Translations under genes and position numbers: made by a program
Notes under the pieces: model-generated
Seen by the model: only the letters and a program-made list of their open reading frames with translations
Databases searched by the model: none
Told to the model about the DNA's origin: nothing
Shown here: positions 1 through 10,630 of the stretch, piece after piece
Layout of the letters: each line of letters begins with the position of its first letter
Numbering within the stretch: position 1 is the stretch's first letter
Source: Alviniconcha marisindica
Lineage: Eukaryota > Mollusca > Gastropoda > Provannidae
DNA length: 64,000 nt
Assembly (NCBI GenBank): GCA_018857735.1
Contig: JABMCL010002071.1
Span: 90,001-154,000 of the forward strand
Direction: 5' to 3'

Positions 1-340
1 GAAGTGAAGACACCCCCTCAGACTTACAGAGGACCTGACTGGGGGGGGGGGGGGGGGGGGGGGGCGATTTTGTCTTACTAGTTTGGAGGATATCTCTCAG
101 CTCTGGACGTACATCTTTACTGACGTCTGCACACGTAAAAACCATAATACGTAAACATACTCAGTATAGTAAAACAAAGTTTGATTCATACCAGCAGCTC
201 ACTCAACACTATCAAATAAACACATAGACTCGCATTAAAAATAATAAAGACAGTGGATACAATACGCTTCACAATGGCTGTGTAGGTCTATACAGTAAAA
301 TGTGTTTTCTGTCGACACAATACAACACAAAAAATATAAA
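1..340. other. Non-coding stretch with a poly(G) tract
   Basis: No reading frame here resembles a protein. A run of about 23 G residues lies at about 42-64. The remainder is AT-rich and unremarkable. Confidence 0.6.
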
Positions 341-344
341 CAAA

Positions 345-590
345 CATCAAACGCAAACTTCCGAAGTCGGCGCCTTCATCGGTAGTAGTGGTCTGAACAA
401 GTCGAGAATCAGTAGGTATCGGTGGTGATGGCCTAAACGAGTTACGGATCTATCGACATTGTTGGAAGTGGTGCTCTGAACAAATCAGGAATCTATGGAC
501 ATTAATTGGTAATAGTGGTCTGAACAAGTCGAGCATACATAGGCATTGGTCGTGATGGCCTGAACGAACTGCGGACCAATAGACATTAGT
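345..590. repeat. Degenerate minisatellite, left part
   Basis: Units of roughly 60 bp recur with the core 'ggtctgaacaagtcgag' followed by an 'atctataggcattggt'-like segment. The same units, in the same orientation, resume at about 1210-1380. The array therefore appears to be interrupted by the inverted-repeat element at 591-1210. Confidence 0.65.
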
Positions 591-1210
591 GAGGGTTAGT
601 ACACGGGTGGTAGTGGTAGTGGTAGTGGTTAGGGAACTATTTTCTCTCGTGACGTCAGCGATTTGTGTGCGGATCAGAGGTCGAGGTCAGAGGTTACGAA
701 GATTGTTTACCACATGACTCAGGTTTTTCGTCTACTGCTGCGTTCTCACCACAGTGAATTCGTAGGGACCATTTGACTTTATTTTGCTATGTAAACATTA
801 AACTTTTACTTTTCTTTGTAGATTAGCATCGTATGCTTGTATGAGATTGTAATGCGGGTTGCTTTTATTGATTTTATTGCTGTTTTAGCTTCACGATGCA
901 ACCCTATCGAGTTCATCCAAAATCAAAATGGTGGACCGGAGCGGTGCAACTGATTGAAGTAACCAGCTGCCGCCGAGTGCGTCTTTGTTGTCAGTTTTAC
1001 GAGCATAACAACTACTTGACCAGTGATGCCGCTAAAGACTGATTTGTAAAGTTTGTCACTGGATGAACCTTCTCAAGTGACTCTTCTGTGTGAAGGGGCA
1101 GGTGTTTAGGTAGCGAGCTGTGCGACTTGGGCTCCGTTACGCTTGAGGCATACATGTGGAGTTGCGCCACTACCACCACCACTACCACTACCACCCGTGT
1201 ACTAACCCTC
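591..1210. mobile_element. MITE-like element with terminal inverted repeats
   Basis: The left end (about 592-630, starting agggttagtacacgggtgg) is inverted at the right end (about 1167-1209, ending ccacccgtgtactaaccct). The arms are about 35-40 bp and rich in GGT/GTA triplets. The roughly 540-bp interior has no recognisable protein. Flanking minisatellite units match on both sides, which fits insertion into the array. A 'tagtg' motif lies just outside both ends and may be a target-site duplication. I call it a non-autonomous DNA transposon; the superfamily is not identified. Confidence 0.6.
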
Positions 1211-1385
1211 TCTAGTGTTAGTAAATGTGGTCTAACCGAATCAAAATCTACAGACATTGGTGGCCTAGTGGTTGTCTGCACAAGTCAAGAGTCTATAGGC
1301 ATTGGTGATGATAGCCTCAACGATTTACCGATCTATAGACATTGTTAGCAGTGGTGTTCTGAACGACTCGGGTATCTATAGAACC
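1211..1385. repeat. Degenerate minisatellite, right part
   Basis: This continues the array at 345-590, with units carrying 'ggtctaaccgaatcaaaatc' and 'tctataggcattggt'-like cores in the same orientation. Confidence 0.6.
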
Positions 1386-1450
1386 CTCGTGAATCTTTAG
1401 GCTAATTATAGAACACGAACTGCAGCCTATTAAAACCCTGGATCTGCACA

Positions 1451-1532
1451 CAGTGTTGTGACCCTGTCCCTAATAAGCCGTACGGTTTCTGTGGACGTTA
1501 AGCACCATGTTTACTTTACACAGTGTTGTGAC
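1451..1532 (+). mobile_element. 5'-truncated SINE/LINE tail
   Basis: About 57 bp holds only the 3' tail (gtccctaataagcc, then cggtttctgtggacgttaag), in plus orientation. It is flanked by direct copies of cagtgttgtgac at 1451-1462 and 1521-1532, which look like a target-site duplication. The tail is the inverted partner of the end of the SINE that follows. Confidence 0.75.
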
Positions 1533-1854
1533 TAGTAAGTAAACATGGTGCTTAACGTCCACACAAACCACAAGGCTTATTAGGGACGGGGAGAATTTGG
1601 AAGAGGGTATGAAGGTGGGGGAAGAAGGAGATTATATACCAATCGCTACACGGTCACCACCAGAATGACTCCTGCATTAAGGTGGGCAGTGATGAGAGCC
1701 ATTTTAATTTTTCATTAATTGTGAAGGACAAAATCACAAGACAGTATCCACAGACCGCAACTTTTGAAGAGAAAGGAGAGCCGAAGCGGATTCGAACCGA
1801 GGTCCCTCCGCGTACCAGCCTAAAGCCTTACCGCTAGGCCAAACCGGCTATCTG
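1533..1854 (-). mobile_element. tRNA-derived SINE, full-length copy 1
   Basis: The element reads on the minus strand. A tRNA-like head (about 1774-1849) has A-box-like 'ggcctagcggtaaggc' and B-box 'ggttcgaatcc'. A unique body follows, then a tail ending in 'gtggacgttaagcacc'. It is flanked by agtgttgtgac (1522-1532 and 1855-1865), a target-site duplication. Copy 2 at about 3452-3759 is nearly identical in the body. The head is RNA polymerase III promoter-like but does not fold as a normal tRNA acceptor stem, so I do not call a tRNA gene. Confidence 0.85.
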
Positions 1855-2012
1855 AGTGTTGTGACAGTTAAACACTGGGTGGCATTGGCCCACAAAGTAC
1901 TGTGTGGACCAGGTAGCTAGGCACAGCTGTCCAGCTGATATATAATCTAGCCCAGAAATAAACACAAACGAGATGTTCATTGCATGGGAGAAAACTGCTT
2001 CACCTTCTTGGT

Positions 2013-4143
2013 TCAGAGTCCTACGGTTACCTGCCCTGAGTCACTGGCGTATAGATCTGTCTGAATGGGGTTTCTCGTTTTTTCCCGCCGACAGCACAAG
2101 GACTGAAGGGAGGCGCGGTACCTGGATCCCAGGGCGCAGTAGAAGAAAAAGTTGACGGAAGAGTTAATAGCTCCTAGCATGTTCACGAAAGAGTTAAACG
2201 TATAGAACGTGTTAGAGTAGCGTCCCGTTGGCAGGAAGTCCGTCAAAAGCAGTTCCACAAGCAGGGCCTGAAAGTAGAGTACATTTGTTTCAGTCAGTTG
2301 TCCTTGCTTGCTGCGTTGACTGGTTAGCATGTACACTGAAGGTCTGATCGGTCAAGTAGATTAACTGACTCGTGACTACTATATCCACCAGACTGAACAC
2401 CATCAAGGTCGTGTGGCTCTAATGTCCAGCATTTTGTCACCTGAACAACACTAAGGTTGTGTGGCGCTCATATTGACCATTTTACTAGACAACACTAAGG
2501 TTGTGTGGCCGCCATATCCACCATTTTCATTCAAAACAACACCAAGGTTTTGAGGCTCTCATATCCATCATATTATCACCCAACAACACCAAGGTTGTGT
2601 GGCTCCCATATTCACCATTTTGTCACCCAACAACACCAAGGTTGTGTAGCTCTTGTATACACGACTTTATCACCCAACAACACCACCATTTATCACCCAA
2701 CAACACCACCATTTTCTTACAAAACAACACCAAGTTTTTGAGGCTCTCATATCCATCATATTATCACCCAGCAACACCAAGGTTGTGTGGCTCTCATGTT
2801 CACTATTTTGTCACCCAACAACACCAAGATTGTGTAGCTCTCATACCCATCACTTTATCACCCAACAACACCAAGATTGTGTGGCTCTCATTTCCACCAT
2901 TGTATCACCCAACAACACCAAGATTGTTTGGCTCTCATTCCACCATTTTATTACCCAACAACACCAAGATTGTGTGGCTCTCATTTCCACCATTGTATCA
3001 CCCAACAACACCAAGATTGTTTGGCTCTCATTCCACCATTTTATTACCAACAACACCAAGATTGTGTGGCTCTCATTTCCACCATTGTATCACCCAACAA
3101 CACCAAGATTGTTTGGCTCTCATTCCACCATTTTATTACCAACAACACCAAGATTGTGTGGCTCTCATTTCCACCATTGTATCACCCAACAACACCAAGA
3201 TTGTTTGGCTCTCATTCCACCATTTTATTACCCAGCAACACCAAGATTGTGTGGCTCTCATATCCATCTTATCACCCAACAACACCAAGATTGTGTGGCT
3301 CTCATTCCACCATCTTATTACCCAACAACACCAAGATTGTGTGGCTCTCATTCCACCATCTTATTACCCAACAACACCAAGATTGTGTGGCTCTCGTATC
3401 CACCACTTTTTCACCCAGTAATGCATGAAATCACGGACGGGCGGATCGCACATAGTAAACTTGTTGCTTAACGTCCACAGAAACTGTAAGGCTTATTAGG
3501 GACGGGGAGAAGGGGTTATGGAGGTGGGGGAAGAGGGAAACTATTATACCTATCGCTACACTGGCACCACCAGAATGACTCCTGCATTAAGATGGGCAGT
3601 GATGAGAGCCATTTTAATGTTTCATTAATTGTGAGGGACAGAGTCACAAGACAGTGTCCACAGACCACTATTTCTGAAGAGAAAGGAGAGCCAAAGCGGA
3701 TTCGAACCGAGGTCCCTCTGCTTACCAGCCTAACGCCTTACCGCTAGGCCAAACCGGCTCACGGGCGGATCGCAGCTTTTGGTTGTTTTTTTTGTTGTTG
3801 TTGTTTTTCAAATCACGTGACGCTGCTCTCACCTCTATAACGGTCGGCGAGACGCAGACGACGTAGAGACAGCAGATGGCCACCAACATCTTGGTGAGCG
3901 CCACCTCCCGTGTGTCGTTGACACTCAGTGTCGCCGTCTCCTTACGCCACGCCAGGCTGACGCGGAGCTGAACCACGGTGATGGTGGTGCTGATGATGAC
4001 GACGACGAGCGAGATAGTTGGGATGCTGATGGACAGCACGTAGTTATAAATGACGTAAATTATGGCCCTGGAAGAAAAAAGAAGAAGTTTGAATGAATTT
4101 AAGACATTAAAAACAAAACACAACAGCCCCGGTAACCACGACC

Positions 4144-4179
<36 letters not shown>

Positions 4180-5627
4180 TCAAAAACAAACAAACAAACA
4201 ATTCCCATCGAGTTTTTTCCTTCTCGTAACTGCAATCTTTGCATCACCCAGTAGAGCTAAGGTTGTCTAATTCTATCCCGGGCTGCAGTCATGTTTCAGC
4301 CACATATATGCCACGATAGATGAAAGAATGGCGTCTCTGCCACATCCAGTTCCATTCTGTTAATACAGCGGAACTTGGTGCTGGCAGTTTCCAGCAAATG
4401 CCAATACCATGAGTCATACTCGACTGGAGGTGCTAAGGGTGTTGCCCGTGTACAAAGACAAGGCAGGTGTGCTTGCAGGTCGATCAAGACGTCGCAATAA
4501 GTTTTGTTTCTTCCAAGTCATTTCCTTGATGACGCATGCTTTGTAAGAAACAAAGATTATCATTTTTTCGATGTATTTGGTTTTGGCTTTTTGTACAGGC
4601 CATGTCTGATTTTATTGGAGGCTGGGGAGTAGAAAGCTACTTGCAGGTTTCCTTTGGCGGAACTTTGCATCTTTTTCAATTACATTTGTGTGGCTACACG
4701 AAATCTAATGCACTGGTACATTTTCAGACTTTGAATTATACCTGTATGTTCAGGACTAGTATTTGGAGAGGGGGCGGGGGAGAGAGAGAGAGAGAGTGTG
4801 CGTGTGTGTGTGCGTGTGTGTGTGCATTAAAGGCCGGTATCCTCTTTTGTAAGATTCCGCTACAAGAAAATCATATGTAGCCTAACCCTTCATGCACGAC
4901 CGTTTTCCATAACGGAAAAAAACAAAAATGATATAGAATAATTTTTTAAAATTAAAAAGCAAGAATCTGGCATTACCTTTTTGTACAACGAATGCAGGAG
5001 GTAATCGCTCGGGCCATACTGTCAGTTCCATGCTAAGGTAGGCAACAATCCGTCAAAGAAGTTACAAACCGCTAAGTTCATTAGAACGTACCTGTGTTGA
5101 AGGTAGAAGCTTCCGAGTCTGGACTCATAGACGGTTGTGTTGGTGGAGGGGTCGATGCGAACGACGGTGACGTACTTGAGGTTGAACAAACCGTACAGAC
5201 CCAAGACGAAGACGAAGACGGCAACGATCACCATCGCCATGGAGCGGGTACGGAGAAACCTCTTGGCGTGAAGCGGGGCTAGCACGCATGCGCAGCGCTC
5301 AAGGGAGATAATCATGGTGAGGGTGCTGGATGTGCTGATGAACCCCCTGAAGAAACCGACGACAGTGTGCAGGCCTTGCACCCTCCAGAGCTGGCCCAGC
5401 TCCCGGTCCAGCAGCGACAGCAGGCTGTGCGACTTGGCGGCCATCAGGAACAGCAGGTAGCCCAGGTCTGCCAGCGCCAAACTAACAAAAAAGCGACTAG
5501 TTTTGTTTTTGTTTGTTTGTGTGTGCGTGTGTGTGTGTGAAAAACAAAACAACACAACGAAACTGAAGAAGAATGCGATGAAGTACATTAGTAACTGTGC
5601 TGACTCGTCTTGGCTCGTTTCCTGATC

Positions 5628-5666
<39 letters not shown>

Positions 5667-6558
5667 CTCTCTCCTCTCTGCGGTTTTCTTGTCTCCCTTC
5701 GTCTCGTTTTCTTCTGTTCTTTTTTTCTGTTTTGTTCAACATTGCTCGCTCCTTTCAAGTGTATGACAATTTCAAGATTTAAAAGAAGAAGAAGAAAACA
5801 CACCATTTTCTTATGCAAAACTACAAACAAGAATTTATGTTGTAGCTCTCGATGAATGCTGGCTTGCGTTCGTTTTAGCCAACGCAGTTTCCAGTGTGGG
5901 CCTGCGGAACAAAAACTGATAGATCATCCTGCTCATAGTATGAAGCGATTTTAGCAGGTTCCAGTAGTGAGTGCCTACAGAATATAAATAGATACCAAAA
6001 TATGTGTTATTGTGTATTGCTGGATAGGTGCATGGTTGGATTTCAACGCTGTAACAGAGAATTAGACAAGCTTGTGATTTAGTGACTTATGATTTGAAAA
6101 CTGGCATAAAAGAATTTTGAATGTGTGAATCCCACCAAGGTGACCCTATGCGGTTGATAAAATCCAAGAACTAACTGGATCTGTTGGTTCGATGGTTCAA
6201 TGTTGAATGGTTGATTGAATGGTTGGCTGATTAGTTAAGCATCCATAAAAGGTCAAAGCGTCGATTACCTGAACAAGCATACATTGATTCTGTCAGCCAA
6301 TCCCTGGCGAGCAAAAACGACCATGTTGATGACGTTGGTGATGACGCCAGTCATGACGAGCACAGGAAGAACACCAATATAGATGACGTTCTCCACAACC
6401 ACCAAGGCGGTTCTGCTGACGAAATCTACAGATTCGTCAGATGACGAGGAAAGAGTAGATTCTGTTGCATTGTCTTCAGTGGCGCCAGTACAGGAATTTA
6501 ACAACCACAGAAAACTGTTGCCGTCACTGTGGTTTACCGGAATGTATCCATCGGGCAT
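2013..6558 (-). CDS. Orphan rhodopsin-like (class A) G protein-coupled receptor
   Basis: A seven-helix plasma-membrane receptor, probably for a neuropeptide or similar ligand; the ligand is not identifiable. Exons on the minus strand: 6558-6269, 5481-5092, 4067-3833, 2267-2013. All junctions are GT/AG, the phases agree, and they give 389 residues. The N-terminus has N-glycosylation sites (NHS at 9, NAT at 30). TM1 lies at about 52-82 and contains TNVIN; TM2 begins SLALADL at 97. At the end of TM3 the DRY motif is replaced by ERC (158-160), followed by APLHAKRF. TM5 and TM6 lie in exon 3. TM7 (about 326-350) has N-S-S-V-N-F-F-F-Y instead of NPxxY. No cysteine is seen at the top of TM3 or in extracellular loop 2. 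I start at ATG 6556-6558, the first in-frame ATG. Introns contain poly(C) tracts, a minisatellite and a SINE. The family call is strong; the subfamily is unknown. Confidence 0.88.
2390..3425. repeat. 47-bp minisatellite in the last GPCR intron
   Basis: About 20 units of roughly 47 bp share the core caacaacaccaagattgtgt. From about 2865 to 3240 two variants alternate ('gtgtggctctcatttcc' and 'gtttggctctcattcc'), giving a roughly 95-bp higher-order repeat. Long open frames in several registers (up to about 300 codons) come from the repeat and are not genes. Confidence 0.92.
3452..3760 (-). mobile_element. tRNA-derived SINE, copy 2
   Basis: Same family and orientation as 1533-1854. The tRNA-like head is at about 3683-3759 (B-box complement ggattcgaacc), and the tail begins near 3452. 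It sits in the last intron of the GPCR, directly after the minisatellite. Confidence 0.85.
4144..4177. repeat. Poly(C) tract in GPCR intron 2
   Basis: An uninterrupted run of more than 30 C residues on the plus strand, followed by an (aaac)n-like stretch. The minus transcript would carry poly(G). Confidence 0.9.
5630..5665. repeat. Poly(C) tract in GPCR intron 1
   Basis: About 36 consecutive C residues, flanked by a pyrimidine-rich stretch up to about 5735. Apparent polyproline and polyglycine reading frames here are artefacts of the tract. Confidence 0.9.
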
Positions 6559-6569
6559 CGTCACAGGTG

Positions 6570-6683
6570 GCTTTTTTTCTTTTCCTTTTTTTTTTCCACA
6601 TAAAAAACAAACAAAAAACGATAATAAGACCTAGGACATAATCATGTGTTTTGCCCACCTATGAATACAAACGAGTAAACAAA

Positions 6684-6719
<36 letters not shown>

Positions 6720-7350
6720 AAAAAGCGCACGGAATTTTACGTTTAGATTGTCCATAAGAATTGAAACGATCAGGGATAAATGGAAATAGACGGTAACAAC
6801 ACTACTGAGTATTCTAAGCGTTTCATGTCGGCCGCTGCAGCACTGTAATGTCCCCGCTCCCGCCTCCCCATCCCCCCTACCCCCACCCCACCCCGCGATC
6901 TAACATTAGTGCATTAGTGATCAATTTGCTTGGTCAGTGTGGGCTGCTTCTGCCTCTTTTCAAATCAAAGCAGTATCTCTATCAAAGGAGCCACAGAAGC
7001 GTTTCTGCCTCACATATGCATGTACTGTACTAACATCGTCTAAAAAAGATTATGGTGACGAAACAGAGCTGTATACAGCTGCTTTTTTTTTTTTGGGGGG
7101 GGGGGGGGGGTAACTTAAAATCGTAATTGAAAATAAGACTGAAGTTCCTTTCAAAGGAGTGGGAGTAATAAATGTAGCACACAAAAAAAATGCTCCATGG
7201 CTTGGGGTCGGGATCAAAGAAATAAGAAAACGGGGCAACTAAAGTCAGAGTGTGGTCGATAGAAATAGACTCCCAAAACATAAAACGATTGGGAAAAATG
7301 GAGAAAAAAAGGCTGCTTCAACGGACGAGTTGGGGATGCCTTAAAAATTC
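6570..7350. other. Non-coding upstream flank of the GPCR
   Basis: No protein is recognisable. The stretch holds a poly(C) run at about 6687-6717 and a T10-G18 run at about 7083-7110. Any GPCR promoter or 5' UTR exon would lie here, but none could be pinned down. Confidence 0.5.
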
Positions 7351-7359
7351 TGGCCCCCG

Positions 7360-8155
7360 GGAAGGGCACCTCGAAGAACTATACAAACCCGGGGCCTCGA
7401 GGCAGGAACTTCAAGGCAGAAGCAGACGGACGCCCTCGAGAAAGGAGCAGCTTGCACTGAACACAGCAGTGGTGTACCTCCGGCAGCGTCGTCTTCTTCG
7501 CTACAAGAATCCTGTCCGTCCCGCAGGCCCTCCAGAACGCAAAAAAGAACTGAACGACCCTGTGCAGAAACCACACAGTCGTCTTGCAGTGGATATGATG
7601 GATCCCATTGCAATGTACTTAGCAATGAGACCACAGACAGTCTTGCAAAGGAGGGCGCAACCAAAGAGCAAGAGAACAGGTTAGCGATCTTCAGAGAAGC
7701 AAAAACTGTCGTCGCGAAGGCAAGACAACGCGACACTGAATGGCTGCAACACAGCATACACGTTACAACAGGATGATCCGACGCTTATCGCCTGCTGTCA
7801 GCATCAGAGCTGGTGATCATCTTCAGGCCTCAACTGTCTGAATCACCACCTCTTTACCAAGGTCAGAACTGGTCAGTCAGAACTCTGCCCCCTTGTCATA
7901 CCGGCAGCATGACCACAAAATATCTTCTGCAGGCACGACCACTTCACGACAGCCTAGGACCTCAGCTCTGGCCAGTGGACTGGTGGCGAGGACGTTTTCC
8001 GGCGGTTCGGACTATGAACGTATGTAAATACAAGTCCATGATCTGGACGACCCGCAGTTCCAGAGTTCAGGAGCTGTGTGAAAGTCGAGGTGGACGTCCC
8101 GGGCGCCCGTCCCTAATAAACCTACGGTTTCTGTGGACGTAAAGCAACACTTCAA
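7360..8155 (+). mobile_element. Decayed LINE ORF2: RNase H and C-terminal domain plus 3' tail
   Basis: Pieces of a LINE RNase H domain can be read across shifting frames. In order they are a NFKAEA-like segment (about 7409), VVFFATRILSVPQALQN (about 7485-7540), VLQW (about 7583), SHCNV and NETTDSLAKEGATKEQENR (about 7610-7680). Downstream, about 7860-7960, comes a cysteine/histidine segment resembling the LINE C-terminal 'CxxCHTGxMTTxxLLQ' pattern. The 3' end is the motif at 8061-8092 plus a tail at 8106-8150 (gtccctaataaacc, then gtggacgt). There is at least one in-frame stop and several frameshifts, so this is a dead copy. The RNase H suggests an I/Jockey-type clade, which is inference. Confidence 0.72.
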
Positions 8156-9335
8156 CCATCAACGACCCGCAATGCATGGGGGCCTTCGTGTAGACAACAG
8201 AAGCTTCGCTTGAGTTACACGATACAAAATATACATATAACTGCATGTGCAACACAGCCTAGCGGAGTAATAGGCCTAACGTATAACATAAAAAGAATAA
8301 TGCCCTCGTGGCATTGTTTTATCTCATGCGTTTTAGGTTTTTAGCAGTGACGGTGTTTGAATAAATTTTAAACGATTCTTTTCATAACATACTAGCTGCT
8401 GTTTTCTTCCTCGTTATTGCATCGACTTGGCACGAATTTCTTCACAATTTAAGGTCATTTTGAACCAAACAATTTTTTTTATCGGAGACGGGTCTGCGCT
8501 TTAGATGTTGCGTGAGCATGCACCATCAAACAAATAAAACTTTTTTCACATTAAAAAAAAATGCATAAAGATGAAGGAACTGTCGCAGAAATGTGTTTTT
8601 AAATCTTGTCCAGTAATTTAAAAAGAATAAAAGATGAAACAAAAGCCTTGAGAGAGGGAAAAAAATAAAAACTGCGGTCGATAGCAGCTGTCATTCTGAG
8701 TTACTCATGATTTGTGTCAATAGTAATTCAGCCACCGTGCCCATGTTTGCATGGGGTATAGTCGTAGTTAGCCCGCGATGATAACACGATGATTATAATA
8801 TCAAATATTTGTTAAAAATACGTTTCCAGTAATTGTATTCTTAAATCGTTCACAGTGCAAATTCCCCTCAAGGGACAAGATATCGAGCAGCAATTAGTAC
8901 TATTATTGTTATTATTTTTTGCTAGAAGACACAAACTTGAATCTATCTGATGAGTATATATATATATGAAAGTGTTTATTTATAGAACGAGGTAATTGGG
9001 CTAATGAAAATAAAAGAAAATCTGTGTTTGAAAAAGGAGTCCCGGCAGCACTTTGGCGCATTGCGCGTGTTTATTGATGTTGTGGACGGGGAGGCAGGCG
9101 GTCGGCGGAAGAGCAAACAAAAGTGATCAAGGTATTTTTCCTAATGACTTGCCTGTTTTCACACACATGCACGCACGCACGTTCGCGCGCACGCACGCAC
9201 GCACGCGCGCACACACACACATCTCACGTCAACTGTGTTTAGTACTTCTGCGATGGAAGTTCCTACGGTATTGTATCTTTGGTTGAAACTAAGTTACTGA
9301 TTGCTGGAGCCGCCTGTGTGGCGCGGTATTTTCCG
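8156..9335. other. Non-coding stretch with microsatellites
   Basis: No gene seen. AT-rich sequence with short (AT)n at about 8958-8967 and an (ACGC)n/(AC)n stretch at about 9167-9222. Confidence 0.5.
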
Positions 9336-9339
9336 TAGT

Positions 9340-9420
9340 AATAACTGATAATCATCACAGTAATAATATTAGGGAATTTATAGAACGCTTTCAAATACTC
9401 AAAGCGCTTAACAAGTAATT
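9340..9420 (-). mobile_element. Short LINE 3'-end fragment
   Basis: The segment 'taataatattagggaatttat ... aaagcgctta' resembles, on the minus strand, 3' ends of L2/CR1-like elements that end in a short (ATT)n repeat. It is too short to classify firmly. Confidence 0.35.
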
Positions 9421-9989
9421 AGATAAAGGAAAAACTGCAAACGTGTAAACGTTTTACGGCGTCAGTTTTAATGACCAATTGCCGACCGTTGCCGTTTTCG
9501 TTCTCAATTACAATGCTGATAGGCGGAGAGGCACAGCGACTGAAAATGACGAGAGGAAAAACAGGGAAATAAATCGTAGCTTTATTCGTGTAACAGGCCT
9601 ACAGGAGTTGATGATAACGATCATCGTATTTAACGATGGTGATCAAGCTGATAATTATCTATACATATTCGTGTAATAGGCTTACAGAGGTTGGCTGGTG
9701 GTGAACAATGGTGATGAAGAGGCTGATAATTATGTGTGTGTGTGTGTGTGTGACTAGTAGGCCATGATTTTTTAAAAATCTAACGTAAAAACGATAACTA
9801 TTACAGAACGTAAAAACATTATCACGAAGATGGTGTCCTTCGGTCTGGTTTCTTCGGTTTGTGGCAGCACATGGGCAACCCGTAGAGAATTTCAGCTAGT
9901 CACGGTAATCCGACTCTTTCATGGTTTATTTAGCTTTCTATTTTCTTTTCTTAGTTCACTTCAAACATAAAATGACTGAATCGGAGTTT

Positions 9990-10630
9990 TACTTGTGACT
10001 TGAATGTTTGTTTCGCCGGGTTATCTTTCAAACAGTTTGCAAATATCCAGCACTCAACACCTCTCCTGGAAAAACGGCACTGGCTTCCCATTTCAGAATA
10101 TATTAAGTATAAAGTCGCTTGTATGTGTTTCAGGGTTATAGATGGTTCTTGTCCTGCTTACCTCTCTGAACAGCTACATGTCTACACTCCGTCTCGTACA
10201 CTACACTCTTCTTCTGGCACCCGCATGCTAAAAATCCAACAATACAACCGCAAGATTTATGGCTTTCGCACTTTCTCTTGCTTTGGACCCCATATTTGGA
10301 ATTCATTCTCACAAGACCTTAGACACTGCTCAACCCTGTCGTCTTTTAAAGCCAAACTGAAAACCTTCCTCTTTTCAGAGTATTTCCGCCCCAACTAATA
10401 TCGATATCCAGTTTCTGCAGCAGTCACTGTGTGTGCGTTTGTGCATGCGCGCGCGCGCGTGTGTGTAGGTTCGAGCGTGCGTGTGTGTGTCCATATAATA
10501 ATTTATTAAATTGTTTTGGTAGGACTGTGCTGTACATGTGTATAGAATATCGTATTTAGGTTAATATGTATCATGTGAGCGCTCAGGGCGTTGATGAGCG
10601 CATGATAAATGTACATTATTATTATGGGCC
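9990..10630 (+). mobile_element. L2/CR1-like LINE, 3' end of ORF2
   Basis: The frame 10000-10398 encodes the C-terminal end of a non-LTR reverse transcriptase ORF. Visible motifs are LLEKRHWLPISEYIKYKVAC, PAYLSEQL, YTPSRTLHSSSGTRML, FGPHIWNSF and FKAKLKTFLF, in the usual order. The ORF ends at 10398. It is followed by a 3' UTR with CA/GT repeats and a terminal (ATT)n at about 10612-10624, as in L2-type elements. The 5' part, including the polymerase core, is absent, as in a 5'-truncated copy. This last ORF segment looks intact. Confidence 0.82.

Noticed and set aside
1774..1849. A possible tRNA gene (minus strand) with A and B boxes; also 3683-3759 and 16290-16362
   Set aside because: Acceptor ends do not pair, the copies sit at the head of repeated elements, and two of the three have tails or target duplications: SINE heads, not tRNAs.
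2390..3425. CRISPR-like array of regularly spaced repeats
   Set aside because: Units are contiguous and diverged, with no unique spacers, in an animal genome; this is a minisatellite. The same applies to 36285-36950 and 48745-49290.
2501..3471. Open frames of 183-306 codons rich in 'NNTKIVWLS' and 'HPTTPRLCGSH'
   Set aside because: They are translations of the 47-bp minisatellite in several registers, lie inside a GPCR intron and match no protein.
7250..7684. 144-codon open frame as a possible novel gene
   Set aside because: Out-of-frame reading of a decayed LINE RNase H domain; the real motifs appear in the other two frames.
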